Below the pieces are notes generated by a model. It saw only the letters and a list, made by a program, of their open reading frames with translations. It made no database searches and was not told the origin of the DNA. From Ananas comosus (Eukaryota > Streptophyta > Magnoliopsida > Poales > Bromeliaceae), in the NCBI RefSeq assembly GCF_001540865.1, contig NC_033635.1, positions 6,006,678 to 6,070,677 on the forward strand: 64,000 nt of DNA. The letters run 5' to 3'. Position numbers and translations under genes: made by a program. Every line of letters starts with the position of its first letter. The stretch's first letter is position 1. Of the stretch, positions 11,801 through 22,745 are shown piece after piece.

Positions 11801-11859
11801 ATCTTCGCCTCGAACTCCGTCCCGGCCGGAGCCGCCACCGAGAACCCTCCCGCCGGCAT
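4778..11859 (-). CDS. Sugar transport protein 13-like hexose/H+ symporter (five exons)
   Basis: Major facilitator superfamily monosaccharide transporter of the plasma membrane, importing hexoses with protons. Exons in coding order: 11859-11724, 8816-8497, 6942-6818, 5984-5459, 5293-4778. All junctions are GT-AG and keep frame (phases 1, 0, 2, 0). Visible signatures are the N-terminal [18 protein letters not shown] with a later MLC (the lid cysteines of plant STPs), GRR after TM2, [50 protein letters not shown] and WFWKRFM. The match is closest to Arabidopsis STP13 (and hence wheat Lr67) from memory. The assembled translation is 540 aa, 507 once the exon 4 duplication is collapsed, against 526 in AtSTP13. 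About 25 residues that should hold TM7 and QQxTGINAI are absent. If real, the protein is probably non-functional; if an assembly fault, the gene is intact. Confidence 0.93.
5459..5984 (-). CDS. STP13-like exon 4, assembly-damaged
   Basis: It encodes [25 protein letters not shown], the central cytosolic loop ending RNRPQLV, then NTLGFKSD and VDRIGRR to SQ. A 98-bp stretch is present twice, identically, at 5614-5711 and 5713-5810 around N5712. With the N it makes exactly 99 nt, so the frame survives. Directly after RPQLV the segment with QQxTGINAI and FYAPVLF, expected in every STP, is missing (about 75 nt, in frame). Confidence 0.88.
5614..5810. repeat. Exact 98-bp direct repeat around N5712
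   Basis: The two copies (5614-5711, 5713-5810) are identical base for base and separated only by the N. Such exactness inside a single-copy exon is what two overlapping contig ends give when placed end to end. Confidence 0.9.
6031..6062. repeat. Short tandem repeat CCCCAT in intron 3
   Basis: Six near-perfect CCCCAT units close to the exon 4 acceptor side of the intron. It could give length polymorphism. Confidence 0.85.
6301..6748. mobile_element. hAT-like non-autonomous element in STP intron 3
   Basis: A GC-rich block with many GGGCCGTGCCGGGCC/GGCCCGGCACGG subterminal repeats in an otherwise AT-rich intron, ending GTTTGACATCCCT, a terminus typical of plant hAT MITEs. The flanks share AGGCGAA (6294-6300 and 6749-6755), consistent with an 8-bp TSD with one change. 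The matching left terminus is not visible and an N at 6600 interrupts the AT-rich centre, so part may be missing. Confidence 0.6.
6818..6942 (-). CDS. STP13-like exon 3
   Basis: It encodes [11 protein letters not shown] through LVNYGTS, covering the [10 protein letters not shown] loop and TM5. The acceptor is GCTGCAG|GCG and the donor CAA|GTATGT. The length of 125 nt preserves frame with exons 2 and 4. Confidence 0.9.
6943..8496 (-). other. STP13-like intron 2
   Basis: A 1.55-kb AT-rich intron with GT-AG ends. It holds a (CT)n run (8108-8171) and a (TAA)n run (about 8410-8443). No coding or RNA gene is evident. Confidence 0.8.
8108..8171. repeat. (CT)n microsatellite
   Basis: About 32 uninterrupted CT units within intron 2. 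The Ser-Leu and Arg-Glu ORFs read through it are artefacts. Confidence 0.95.
8497..8816 (-). CDS. STP13-like exon 2
   Basis: It encodes residues 46-152: [13 protein letters not shown], the NYCKY lid cysteine, TM2-TM4 and GCGVGFANQ. The donor is CAG|GTATAT. The acceptor AG is preceded on the coding strand by an uninterrupted A-run of roughly 30 bases instead of a pyrimidine tract, which is unusual and could weaken splicing. Confidence 0.9.
8817..11723 (-). other. STP13-like intron 1, with A-run at its acceptor
   Basis: A 2.9-kb AT-rich intron. On the coding strand it ends in a run of roughly 30 A directly before the AG at 8818-8817. Other simple repeats are a TA run (about 11600-11620) and poly-A/T runs. 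I see no element with clear ends inside. Confidence 0.75.
11724..11859 (-). CDS. STP13-like exon 1
   Basis: The ATG is at 11859-11857. The exon encodes residues 1-45 plus one base: a short cytosolic N terminus, then the TM1 start with [16 protein letters not shown] and GYDVGIS. The donor reads CAG|GTGAGA. This start matches the length of other STPs. Confidence 0.9.
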
Positions 11860-11977
11860 CCTCGATCCGACGAGATGATCAAGATAGCCTTAATTCCTTA
11901 TCGGATGACGAACAAACCATACAGAATTTTCCAGCAGATGCAACGAAGACCTTAGAACAAGAACCTTGACCTCCTTC

Positions 11978-11988
11978 ATATATATATA
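11978..11988 (-). promoter_or_regulatory. TATA box of the STP13-like gene
   Basis: TATATATATA lies about 120-130 bp upstream of the ATG on the coding strand. This would place transcription start near 11950 and give a 5' UTR of about 90 nt. Confidence 0.6.
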
Positions 11989-12113
11989 GCTGCTACCAAA
12001 GTATGTAATGATAGATACAGGAGATAATGTGTGGTGCAATTTGTGGACTTACAAACGGCGTGGGGTCCCTGTCGCGGAGAAATTTCAAACAAGATTCGAC
12101 GTCTGAGATCACG

Positions 12114-12121
12114 CCACGTGG
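12114..12121. promoter_or_regulatory. G-box / ABRE-type palindrome CCACGTGG
   Basis: A perfect CACGTG core about 255 bp upstream of the start codon and about 130 bp upstream of the TATA box. G-boxes bind bZIP and bHLH factors. STP13 in Arabidopsis responds to abscisic acid and pathogens, so control through this site is plausible but inferred. Confidence 0.5.
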
Positions 12122-12189
12122 GCGAATCTTGTGGGCTCCCACACTAATGTGCATGTGGTTGACAGGTCAAGCGACGACTCTCCTTTATA

Positions 12190-12845
12190 TATATTATACA
12201 TATATATATATATATATATAGATATATATATACGTGGTGGTCCAAAATTTTGTGTGGTGAGTCACCCCCACCGTGATTTTGGGTTTACATACATATATAT
12301 TAGTATTTATTTACTTGTGGAACATGAAAATTGTTGTTCTCACAAGTAAATAGAATAATAATTAAGAGCTATTTTTTACATCTGAAACATAAATATAATT
12401 TAAATTCTAGAATAATGGGGGTGTAAGATATACGCGCGTATGTACAACGTATAAAAGAATGCAAAAAGGTTAAACCATGGTTAATTAACATATACGACTT
12501 CCGCGGCGAGTCACTTTTGTGCGGTGTCACGCAAACCATGATGTGGAATTATTATAGCTTATTTATTTATATTTTTAGGAGTTAGTTGTATTTGACTATG
12601 GAAATTGTTGTTCCACACGAAATTAGAAAAATAGTTAATACCCAATAAATAAAGAGCAATGCTAGCTATTTGTACACTTTTAATATAAATATATAAATCT
12701 TACATCCTAATTTTTAAAAAGTGAAGATTTATTCAATTTTGTTATTAACTTTTTTTTAAAATATTAAGATCCTACATGAGATTTTTAAATCCTAAAACTA
12801 TGGGACAGAAAGATATATATTCCATAGTAGAGTGTACAGATAGAT

Positions 12846-12846
<1 letters not shown>
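12190..12846. other. AT-rich intergenic region
   Basis: (TA)n runs around 12195-12232 and AT-rich unique-looking sequence. There is no supported gene. Confidence 0.6.
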
Positions 12847-12877
<31 letters not shown>

Positions 12878-13017
12878 AGAGAGAGATAGGTAGCACGCTA
12901 CCCGTTTTGTTTTATTTTATTTAGAAATAAACTTAGCTGGAAATGTGAATCAATTAGGATTCAAACTTGGAACCTCGAATATCAACCAACAAGCCCTTTG
13001 GCACTTACTCTAGGGAC
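12847..13017 (-). mobile_element. tRNA-derived SINE, copy 1
   Basis: On the minus strand it starts GTCCCTAGAG, has a decayed pol III A box and a B box (about AAGTTTGAATCC), a 141-bp body, a GTAGCACGCTAC stem (12890-12901) and ends in a 30-base A tail (T-run 12847-12876). The body length equals that of the second copy at 24660-24811. Confidence 0.75.
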
Positions 13018-14540
13018 GATCGGTTACATATAGAATTTTTCATACATATATAAATACTAAGGTTTGTTGACTACAAGCAAAAGAAATACTAAGGTTTGTT
13101 GACTACAAGCAAAAGAATGAGGAGAAATTTCCACAACGTGATGTGGGCTTTAATCTGCGGAGTTTTGAGGATGAGGTATGTTCTGGGTAGCTCTGAATGT
13201 ATCCTACCATATATAATACTTTTCGGTCGGATTCGTATATATGACAGTTTTTTTGAAGGTTTTAGCTTTTAAAAATTAATATTCCACTCAGTGTACATTA
13301 ACCATCGTGACAAACAATGACTCTTCAAATTCTTAAACTACTAAAAAACAGTATTTTTGATATTTTATTCCATGCTCTTCCTCGTTGTGGACTCAAGATT
13401 TTAATAAGGGCAAGATGTCGGCTTCAATTAGATGAGAGAAAATTAAATGACTAGCAGCATGGCTGGATATGAATTTAGAAACTTCTTTTGTATGTTATGT
13501 TAAATAATGTGAAGTAAATGTTGTTCTCCAAAAATTTAAGCTATTAGAAAATAATAATTTCAATATTTAAATTGTATACCCGGATGAGCGGAACCATTCA
13601 TAAATTAACATTTGCACTCAATTAAGGACTTGTTTTCTTCACCTATTATATACTATTGAATTGGAATGTGATTCGCTATTTTTTATAGCTGTTGTTTGTT
13701 TTATAAGAATCAAATTGTGATTCTTATTCCACTCTGTAATAATGAAAATGATCTAATCTATTTATGGTCCAATTCGATTTGAATCCTGGTTTAGCACATT
13801 CCATAATAACCACACAAAACTCTATCTCACAAACACCACGCCACTCTCTCCCTTGATCACTTTCCTTTTCCTTAAGTAAAATTCCTCTCTCAAAATCCTA
13901 GGTGTCCAACTGTCAATTCTAATTTTTATTCTAATAACAAACCAAATATTTTTGAATGATTTCGTCATTCTATTTCTCATTCCAATGTAATCAAATTCTA
14001 TTTTTCATTTCTAATCCAAAACCATGAACCTTACATACCCTAAAATATTTTGGTTGATATAATCTGGTATTTTTAAAGTACCCATTGCATATATTACTCC
14101 CTCTGGAGAGTGGGTAAGCCTGGTGATTGGTGATTGCTCAAATAAGTCGAAAGCTTGGGGGAATGGTTAAACCCTGACAATGCCAAACATCAACCTACCA
14201 ACTAACAAGGGCTTGCTTGACCTGGCATGCAAGGTGAAATGCTAATTAAGTAATCTCTTCAGAATATGTATATATGCTCTACATCTCTCAGTAGTGTTTG
14301 TTTTTTAAACTGTCAAAACTATCAAATTGGAGTTCGTGCTTTTAAGACTCGGAATTTTATTTCTACTTTCTGTTACTCGATTGAAGACCGTTGTTGTTGC
14401 AAGCAAAGGCAAAAGCAAAAAATTCTGTAACTTAGCACTTTAGTCGGACAAAATAGAAATAAGCTCAGTCGATATGTAGGCAAACTATAACTATCCATCT
14501 GTAGTGTAGTGAAAGATGTTCAATTACATCTAGAAGTGCC
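13018..14540. other. AT-rich intergenic region
   Basis: It holds a 32-bp tandem duplication (13053-13116) and scattered AT-rich sequence with GGAATGAGA-like inverted motifs around 13650-13990 that might be a decayed MITE. No gene is supported. Confidence 0.5.
13053..13116. repeat. 32-bp tandem duplication
   Basis: Two adjacent copies of a unit beginning AATACTAAGGTTTGTTGACT. Confidence 0.9.
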
Positions 14541-14573
14541 GAAATGTGCAAAGAAATTATTGCTTTTAAGGAA

Positions 14574-15750
14574 TTAAATGGAAGAAGAAGGAGATGTCAA
14601 CAGCAGAGACGTCAAGGAGAGGGAAGGAGGTGGAGACAGCAGAGACGTCGAGGAGAGGGAAGGCGGTGGAGACAGCAGAGACGTCAAGGAGAGGGAAGGC
14701 GGTGGATAGGTCAAGGGCGTAGTCGGGGACGCCAACAAGAAGAGCGAAGGTGGGGGGACGTCGGATCTTTTCTGTTGCATAGAGAAGAAGGAACCTCGAC
14801 ACTGGGTAGGATCTCGAAGCAAATCTGCCCGATTCCACTCCCCTAATCTAGACCCTGATCTAGAGCGGAGGTTCTAGGGGCTCAAGTGAAAATTTGGTAA
14901 CAACATTACGTCGGCCACCTTCCAAATTAACTTTTGCTGCAACAGTAGTACCTCCCTTAAGAAGGTTATCTGGGCGAACACGGTTAGACTAGCTTTAACC
15001 TAGGTCCGCACTGATGAACATCCTTTACCCATTGGACTAAGTATTGCTCCCAAACTGGGAACAAAGACAAGCAGTGGACCAGCATGCAGTATAAAAAGAA
15101 GAGACTAGCTGCTACACCTGTGAAGAAATCTTACAGGGAGGCTCTTCTCTCCCCCGCCCCAACCTCTCTCCCTTGCACCCCCACAATGCCTTTACCTTAC
15201 TACCAAATTGGGCAAATCCTTCTTCAAAGGAAGGTGCTTCAGGTGCTTAGGGAGAGACCACAGAGCCTCCCACTGTCGAGATCCAATCCGGTGTGCAAGG
15301 TGCTTCAAAGTGGGACACAAAGCTCGAACCTGCATGAATCGTCTGCCAATGAACATCTATAGAGGCATGCGCGCTCATCCGGCTTACTTGAGCGCCTTCA
15401 TTCTCCTTTTTGGAGACTTCTTCATCTAGCAAAATCGTCGTCGAAATGTGATACTCATCGATATGGTCCCCTTCGCGAACCCCAGCCCTCAGGAAACAAT
15501 CGCTAACGGGCTAGCGAGTCGCTTTGGCTGTTACCCGATGGACTTCCTAGTCGCCCGATATAGTGAAAGGGATTATGTCATTTTCCTTCCTGAGTGGGTC
15601 CAGTGTGAGCATCTTATCCAAAGAGACTCCATCATTCTGGGAGATTTTAGGCTAAGATACTTCACTTGGGACTCATATAGGGGTGCTAGACATCCTCGAT
15701 TTCCCTACAAAGCCTGGATCCAACTAGTGAGCCTCCCTTATGAGTGCTAG
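14574..15750 (+). pseudogene. LINE ORF1-like, nucleic-acid-binding region
   Basis: Fragments in shifting frames. 14578-14720 encodes a three-fold RDVKEREGGGDS repeat. 15235-15333 has two zinc knuckles, CFRCLGRDHRASHC and CARCFKVGHKARTC. 15448-15750 resembles the plant DUF4283-type domain (SRFGCYPMDFLVARYSERDY...). This layout is seen in ORF1 of plant L1 elements. Stops separate the pieces, so no Gag-like protein can be made. Confidence 0.75.
14605..14712. repeat. 36-bp minisatellite, three copies
   Basis: Three copies of a unit starting GACGTCAAGGAGAGGGAAGG within the LINE ORF1 start. The translated repeat is RDV(K/E)EREGGGDS. Confidence 0.85.
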
Positions 15751-17169
15751 TCTTCCCGCACTGTGGTGACGTTAGTAGGCAACTTCGGTAGGTTCATCAG
15801 GGCGGATGACTTCACAACGCATATGGTCGACCTCTCTGGTTACTGATGCCTCGTCGCTATGAACCACCTGTCAGACATCCTTGAGAATCTAGAAATCACT
15901 TTTGGTAACATCTCTATGACCGTTTTGATTCAACTAGAAAGATGGGATTAAGGCGGTTTCGATGGCTGCGGTAACCCCTCTCCACCTTACAACGAAAGAT
16001 CAGACAATCACGACCCAGACGAGAGATCTTACGATATTGATCGCCGCAATAATAGGGAAGGTAAGGGGAGACGCTCGACGGACATAATTGATTCGAACCA
16101 CGACCACTTCTGGAACTCCTCCGAAATCAAAGATTGAAGACGCGAAGCCCCTCCTGCCGATCGCACTACACGGCGAGCTTCATCGGCCCTGTTGGGCTCC
16201 CTTACGCTGAGGGTGGAGAGAGTGTCGGGCTCCTTTGCGCTGAGGCTGGAGAGAGCCGTTGACGTACTTCCGGTCGGCGGAGCACCCGTTGATCAATCAT
16301 CTCTTATGTCAAATTCTTCTAAGTCTACCATTTCCTCTCCTGTGCAACCTGTCCCCAACATTGGGCAAAGCGACGGAATGTCAGAATGCTCTATCCCTGC
16401 TAAATCATCCCTGCATGTCTCCTTTTTCAATTCCTTACCTTTTGTTTCTCTAAAAAAGGCCCACCAACCAGGGTGTTGTGATTTGAGCCTGATAGACGGA
16501 AACAAGGAGACTTTGGAGTCCTTGGAACACAGCTGGGGTATTAATTATGGTAGTCTTTTTTCTACCTCAGGCCCCTTAATATCTCGTATCTGGTTCGAAA
16601 AAGGTATGTTTACTTTGGGAATCGACTCAACCGGACATAAGTGAATTCTCTCTCTCTTCACTTGCTCGGACAAGGACAAGTGGGGCTCAGGTTCAACTTG
16701 GGCTTCACTCTAGGCCCCTTCGCCCCTGTTTCTGTAGTCCACGGTCAAGGCTCGGAAATGACTTTCCTTTGCTAGCAGATAACGTCAACTTTAGGGAATT
16801 TTGACTCTGCCCCTGCGTCCGCGTCTCCTGTGGATGTTTCAACAACTGCTAATCACCCCCACCTGAATGGTTGGCATATGGGACTAAGATTTCACCAGGA
16901 GCTAGCTCTCGACTTCTCCATCAAAAGAAGAACAATGTTTTAGATAGGGTGATGTTCAGGAAAGGTAGACTTCGAAAGGGCATGACTATTGGCTTTGACA
17001 AGACTGCTTGCAAGCCGTTTGACAAGAAAATTAAAATGAAGAGCTACCAATGCAACCCCAGCCTATTAGATGATGAAGTTAAGGAGTTCCAATGGTTCTT
17101 AACCATTAGAGCCTAGTTGCTGGTCGTCTCCACCTGTGTCTGTCTTAATGTGTTTTGTCCTTTTTGATG

Positions 17170-17786
17170 ATAAACATTTTCATTTGGAATGTGCGAGGTC
17201 TCAACGACCTTTGCAAAAGATGTCTGGTCAAATCAGTAGTGGCTAAACTTTAACATGCTATTGTTTGTCTTCAAGAAACTAAAGTGGATTTAGTGTCTCA
17301 CTCTTTTCTTCATTCCTGTTGTGGCTTAGGTCTCGACAAATGCCATTATCTATCAGCTTCAGAGGCCTCTGGTGGTATATTTACATGCTAGAGTTCTAAT
17401 CTCTTCTCCTTTAGAGATGTTATCATGAGACGACACTCCCTTACTTTTCTCTTCTTCTACCTTACAAGTGGCAAGGCTTTCTATCTCATGAATGTTTACA
17501 GCCCGCCTACCTGGGATGAAAAGGAAGAGTTCTGTTCGGAACTTCTCCCTCTCAAAAACTCTGCCCCAACCACTGGATTATCTATGGGGACTTCAACATC
17601 ACCAAAAATCAATCCGAATGAAATGAAAATGCTTGGAGTAGAAAAGTTATGGCCGCATTCTCAAACCTCATTAATGCCCTAGATGTTATTGATCTACTTT
17701 TGACGAACCAATTCTTTACTTAGTCGAACATGCAACACAAACCCACCCTTACAAAGCTTGATAGGTTCCCCATCTTCACTGAATGG
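17170..17786 (+). pseudogene. LINE ORF2, endonuclease domain fragment
   Basis: IFIWNVRGLNDLCKR and IVCLQETKVD correspond to the N-terminal APE-type endonuclease motifs (the E of QETK is catalytic), then YLMNVYSPP and a degraded middle. Stops interrupt it. It joins the linker beyond the inserted LTR. Confidence 0.8.
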
Positions 17787-18482
17787 TGTTAGGATTTAGT
17801 TAGATTTGTAGTTAAATCCTATTTGGATAAGAATTAATATTTAAATCTGTTTGAGATACATTAAGATTTAAATATTAATTAGAGGATAAACCTAACTAGA
17901 TTAGGATTAATATTTAAATCTATTAGAGATTGATTAAGATAGATTTAGATATTAATTAAAGTCGAAATGCTAAATATATTAGAATTGGGTACATCTTTGG
18001 TTGAGCATTATATATAATGCATTAGAGGCGTGGAGAAGGTACGGCTAATTAATTAGTAGAGAGGCTTGTGAAGTACGGTTGAGAGCCTTGAGATGCCGTA
18101 CCAGAGAGAGAAAAAGAGAGAGAGAGTTATTGAGTGCACCTAGGGTACGGGTGCGCGTGGATGATTGTCTTCTTTATGGGTTTATAGAAGACGAGAGAAG
18201 GGTAGAAGAGATTCAATAAAGAGGGCTCGGTTGTAGCTACTCTGTACAGAAGAGGAGTCAGGTGTAATCTTCTCTTATTTAATGAATCTTATTTTACCTG
18301 CATATTTTTCTCTTTTATGATTGTATCAGCTTTTGCTGAGGAGACGGGTTTATGGTAAAAACCCGATTTAACATTTCCGTTGCGGAATCCCAACAATCGG
18401 TACCGGATTCACAGCAGTCGGTATCGGAGCGGGTTACGGATTTACGAGATCCGGCACCGGGGCGAGTACCGGATTCCTAACA
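17787..18482 (+). mobile_element. Solo LTR (copia-type) inserted in the LINE
   Basis: It starts TGTTAGGA and ends TCCTAACA, a perfect 8-bp terminal inversion, 696 bp long. Flanks AATGG (17782-17786) and AATTG (18483-18487) are a 5-bp target duplication with one change, and removing the insert rejoins the LINE reading frame (FTEW...DQSFPLCKVKALPRI). There is no internal region, so it is a recombination product. Its last 100 bp contain several CGGTACCGG/CGGTATCGG-like boxes. Confidence 0.85.
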
Positions 18483-18589
18483 AATTGGACCAGTCGTTTC
18501 CTCTCTGCAAGGTTAAAGCCCTCCCTAGGATCACCTCCGACAACACACTGATTCTCCTGTCCACGAGGCTACAATCTGTGCCTTGAAGG

Positions 18590-19320
18590 TTTCAGTTTGG
18601 CTAACAAAAAAAGACTTTCTTACCAATGTACCACTCTGATGGAATGAAATCCCTGCAAAGAATTCGGCTATCTTCACTTTAACCGCTAAATTAAGGCATT
18701 GCAAAATCCAAATACAGGAATGGTGTAAAACTAATGTTTACAGTATAGCTTTATACAAGAAGCAGCTACTAGAGGAGCTACATAAAATCGACATTCTTGA
18801 GAAACTACAGGACGTAACCTAGGATTTTCTAGACAAAAGAGCTGATCTCAAAAGAAAGCTACAACTACTGATAGAGGAGGAAGAGATCCTTTGAAAAACT
18901 CGAGCCAAACAGTGTTGGCTAAAAGAAGGTGACGACAATACCAAGTTATTCCACGTGGTGGCTAATGGACGAAAATGTGCCAACACGATTGATGTAATAA
19001 AAGACAAAAGGCGACAAATAAACAACGAAGAGCACAAGAGATCCTACTTCTTCCACAAATTCAAGCAATTGTTTGGAATGCAAGATGCCATATCAAAATC
19101 CCATGGAGACTGGAGTGCGCTTTATCAGACCAACAGACTACTAACCCTCGACCTGCTAATGGCCCCGTTCTCTATCGAGGAGATCAAGACTGCAACCTTT
19201 TAATGAGGAGGTGATAAGGCACCTGGGTCAGACAATTTCTCACTTATCTTCTTTCAAACTCTATGGAAAACTATCAAAGAGGACTTTCTCAAAATCTTCA
19301 CCAACCTTCAGGAGGACCGA
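18590..19320 (+). pseudogene. LINE ORF2, linker before the RT
   Basis: An open stretch with a few stops: CWLKEGDDNTKLFHVVANGRK is the highly conserved plant LINE segment before the RT, then PFSIEEIKTATF, KAPGSDNFSL and FFQTLW. It is interrupted by the TIR insertion at 19321. Confidence 0.85.
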
Positions 19321-20767
19321 GTTAGTTAATTCGGATTCAGCAAAAATTCGGTACGGGTATAATTTGGTTAAAATTCGTCTTCTAATGTTTAAATTCGTTA
19401 AAAAATACGGCTAAAAAACGGATTCGTTAATTATTCGGATACGTGATTTATACGGATATTATACGTTCACCAATCAAAAATTCGGANCGCACTACCCGAA
19501 AACGGTACCAATTTGGTCCATTTCGAGGGCGGCGGGCGTGATGCCGAACGGACAGAGTCTCCCCTGTCCGCCCAAGGCTAACCAACCAGATTGTGTACAA
19601 CAAGTCCCTAGGAATACAACTTGAATTCATACACAATCAAGCAACTGCAAACAAGAGCACAAACAGTGCTATTTATCAACAAGAGCAAGCGATACAAGTA
19701 AGAAGCATACAAGTATATAAAAGAGAGAAACTTAACTATTTGAGACATAATTGAAATATTTAACTTCTTTCGATATCATTTAAACTTTAATCATTTAATA
19801 CAACTTGCATTTTCTTCCCAAATGTAAATATATTATATACTCTCCAAAACCTCACCCTATACAACATCTACACTCAAAATATAAGAACAGGGTGGAACTA
19901 ATGCAAGTAGAAAAGTAAGCTATCAACTGATACTGCTAGGGCGCTAAGCCCTTGCCGCGATCCTCCCGCTCGGTCGGGACGCTCAAACTAGCACCTGCAA
20001 CAAGGGTGTGAGAACTACGAATAGTTTCCAGTGGGTTCGGCCGCCGACTCCGCCGATCTACCCACTAGGTCTTAAGCAGGCATAGAGATATATATATATA
20101 TATATATATATCCAATGTATGTAAAACTAAGCTGAACGGAAAGCAGGTATGTGAAACAGGTATATCAAGCTATGCCTCAATCTGATATCATGGATGCATG
20201 AGCAATAAATAAAGCTGGGTAAGTAAGCAACTATGAACGACAACAACAACTANGGCCACCTCGTGGACTGTGCACAACTATACTTCCAAATGCTGAAGAG
20301 GAACGGTCCACGAGGCAGTGGCCTCGTGGACCGTGCGTGACTGCCCCTAAGTGCCTTGTCTCTTCGTCTTCCTCCGCCGAACTCCCTTTTGTTCTCCAAA
20401 AAAACCCTTTTCGAACTACCAAACCTGGGGAAAAGAATTTTTCAACCAAAATTTTTTTTTCGGAGGGATTTTATATAGATTCAAACACTCGCGAGTTCGG
20501 CGACGAGAGCGGCAGAGGAGGAGGACGACGAAGACGACACGGACGAGTTGGCGACGAGAGCGGCAACGGCGCTACCCGCGAGTCTAGCCACCGCCGTTTT
20601 TTTGAGGCGAATCGTTCGCGAATCGCGAATAATTCGCGGATAATTATTTTTGATAAAAAAACGTGATTTTTTTTTTTTAATTTTTCTGAAAAATACTGAT
20701 ACGAGCGTTTAATTCGGTTATTGAAAAATTCACGAATAATTCCCGAATTAAACCCGAATTAACTAAC
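19321..20767. mobile_element. TIR DNA element inside the LINE, itself carrying an LTR piece
   Basis: Ends GTTAGTTAATTCGG and CCGAATTAACTAAC are perfect inverted repeats. Subterminal sequence is rich in ATTCGG/GAATAATTC boxes, resembling plant hAT MITEs. It interrupts the LINE RT between QEDR and the LFTDLTDYS...LIPKK block. I cannot settle the target duplication. The middle (19487-20360) is a foreign gypsy-type LTR fragment bounded or split by Ns. Confidence 0.7.
19488..20360 (-). mobile_element. Gypsy-type LTR fragment, minus strand
   Basis: It contains the GGACAGAGTCTCCCCTGTCC motif and the GTGAGAACTA...CCAGTGGGT box (about 19998-20030) that mark gypsy LTRs elsewhere in this window, in reverse orientation. 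Palindromic GTCCACGAGG/CCTCGTGGAC repeats lie at 20254-20335. The Ns at 19487 and 20253 mean the fragment is incomplete. No coding region. Confidence 0.7.
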
Positions 20768-21700
20768 AGAGCTCTTTACCGACCTGACCGACTATTCATT
20801 TGCCTGCTTAATCCCTAAAAAAGAAGAACCTTGTAGGGCCAAAGACATTCGGCCAATCAGTCTTATTAATAAAATTCAAAAAGTTATCTCCAAAACTCTG
20901 GCCAACAGAATTCCTCAGGTGTTGCCATCCATTATTGCACCTATGCAATCAGCTTTTCTAAAGGACCGCCTAATGTCAAACTTGTTCGTCACAGCATGTG
21001 AATATTGGTTGGTGCTCTAAAACTGGAGCGAAATATGTAAGCATAGAAGCTAACTTTGAAAAGCTTTCGATAACGTCAGGTGGTCTTTTCTAAAGAGCAT
21101 ATTGTCATGGCTAGGATTCAGTAATAAATGGTGGAACTGGGTCGAACAGTATATTAGTAATAACAAAGTGGCCATTCTAGTAAACAAGACACAGAACAAG
21201 TAGATGAAAATAAAAAAAAGCCTCACTCAAGGTGACCTCTCTCCTCCTATCACTTTTTGCTTGTGGCTGATTGTCTTTCAAGGTTGACTAAAATTGCCGG
21301 GAGAAACAGCATTGTCTGTGGAATTGGCCCATCTGAAGATTGCAATATGTTCTTATTCAATACGCCGATGATACAATCTTCTTTTGTAAGCTCAGGAAAA
21401 GCATCTTGTGAAACATTTGCTTCATTTGGAAGATCTTTGAATGGACCTCAAGACTTTGGATCAACAAAGACAAGTCTGAAATGTACTATTTAGGAAAAAC
21501 CCCTCACAAAGTAACCCAACTAGCTAACATTCTAGGATGCAAAGTAGGAAATCTTCCAATCTACTACTTGGGGTTACCCCTGTTGAACAAGCTTTTAAAA
21601 AAGGAGGACTAAGCCAACATCATTAACCGTATTGACAATAGAATCAAAGAGTGGAAAGTGAAGCTTCCTTCCTAAGGGAGAAGACTCATTCTAGTCAACT
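20768..21700 (+). pseudogene. LINE ORF2, reverse transcriptase palm
   Basis: RPISLINKIQKVISKTLANRI, SAFLKDR, FEKAFDNVRW (motif A), LTQGDLSPP (motif B) and YADD (21361-21372, motif C) appear in the right order but in different frames with several stops. The catalytic aspartates are still readable. This is the core of an L1-clade RT. Confidence 0.88.
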
Positions 21701-22432
21701 CAGTTCTCACTAACCTGTCGCTACATTTCTTCTCCATCTTCAAAGCCCCATAGTGGGTACTTCAACATATAGAAGCTTTAAAAAGAGCCTCCTTTTGAAA
21801 AGGCTACTTCAAAATGGGGGGGTATGTCTGGTGAGCTGAAAAACTGTATGTAAAAGCAAGAAAGAAGGAGGGCTACGGATCATGCATTTATAATCGATGA
21901 ATTTGGTGCTACTATCCAAATGGTGGTGGCGACTCTTCACGGAACCAAACCTACACTAGAACAAGCCGGTAAGAATCCTCTACTATATCCGAAAAAGGCC
22001 GTTACATGAAGGAAGCGCCTTCATCGCTCACTCGCAATGGTGGAGGAGCGTTTTGCGTTGTCGAGATATGTTCAAATGCGACTTAACCTACAAGCTAGTA
22101 GATGGCAGGGATATTAGGCTCTAGTTTGACATTTGGTTTGGGGAGACATCTCTACGCACACAGTTCCCAATTATTTTTGACAATTTAAGGAACAAGAAAA
22201 TCAAAGTGTCCCAGTGCTAGAACCCAAATGGATAGAGGTGGCGCTACATCTATCGGGGTTTCGTTGCATCTCAGTCTATTGACGGATGTAGACAGCTGAC
22301 GATGCTGAAGGACCTACTCCAGCATGTCTGTCCACACAACAGGACGATCTCGGTTAACTGGCGCTGGACCTCCAATCAAAAATCCTCTGTCAAATCCCTC
22401 TACTTGTTTCTTACAGACACAGGAATGAGAGA

Positions 22433-22745
22433 TTAGATATACCAGTATATCTGGAGACTGAAAATCTTAGTTAAAATCAAAATCTTCATTTGGTTGCTTC
22501 TCCAAAAGAGGATCCTCACTACCGATAGACTTCTAAATTGTGGATGGTCCGTAGAGCAACATTGTGTCTTCTGTGCCTTGGCCTTTGAAAGCTGCGACCA
22601 TCTTTTCCGTAATTGCGTGTTTGTTAGATACTTACTCCTTAGCACGGATGGATCAGAAGTACTCGCTGAGCCCTCGTATGAAGCCCGAGGTTTATGGAGC
22701 AGGGTTATCAGCTATGAAGACTCTAGAAATAGGCTACAAGATTAA
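22433..22745 (+). pseudogene. LINE ORF2 C-terminal zinc-binding domain
   Basis: It encodes FIWLLLQKRILTTDRLLN with CVFCALAFESCDHLFRNC, matching the plant reverse-transcriptase zinc-binding (zf-RVT) domain at the end of LINE ORF2. Confidence 0.85.
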
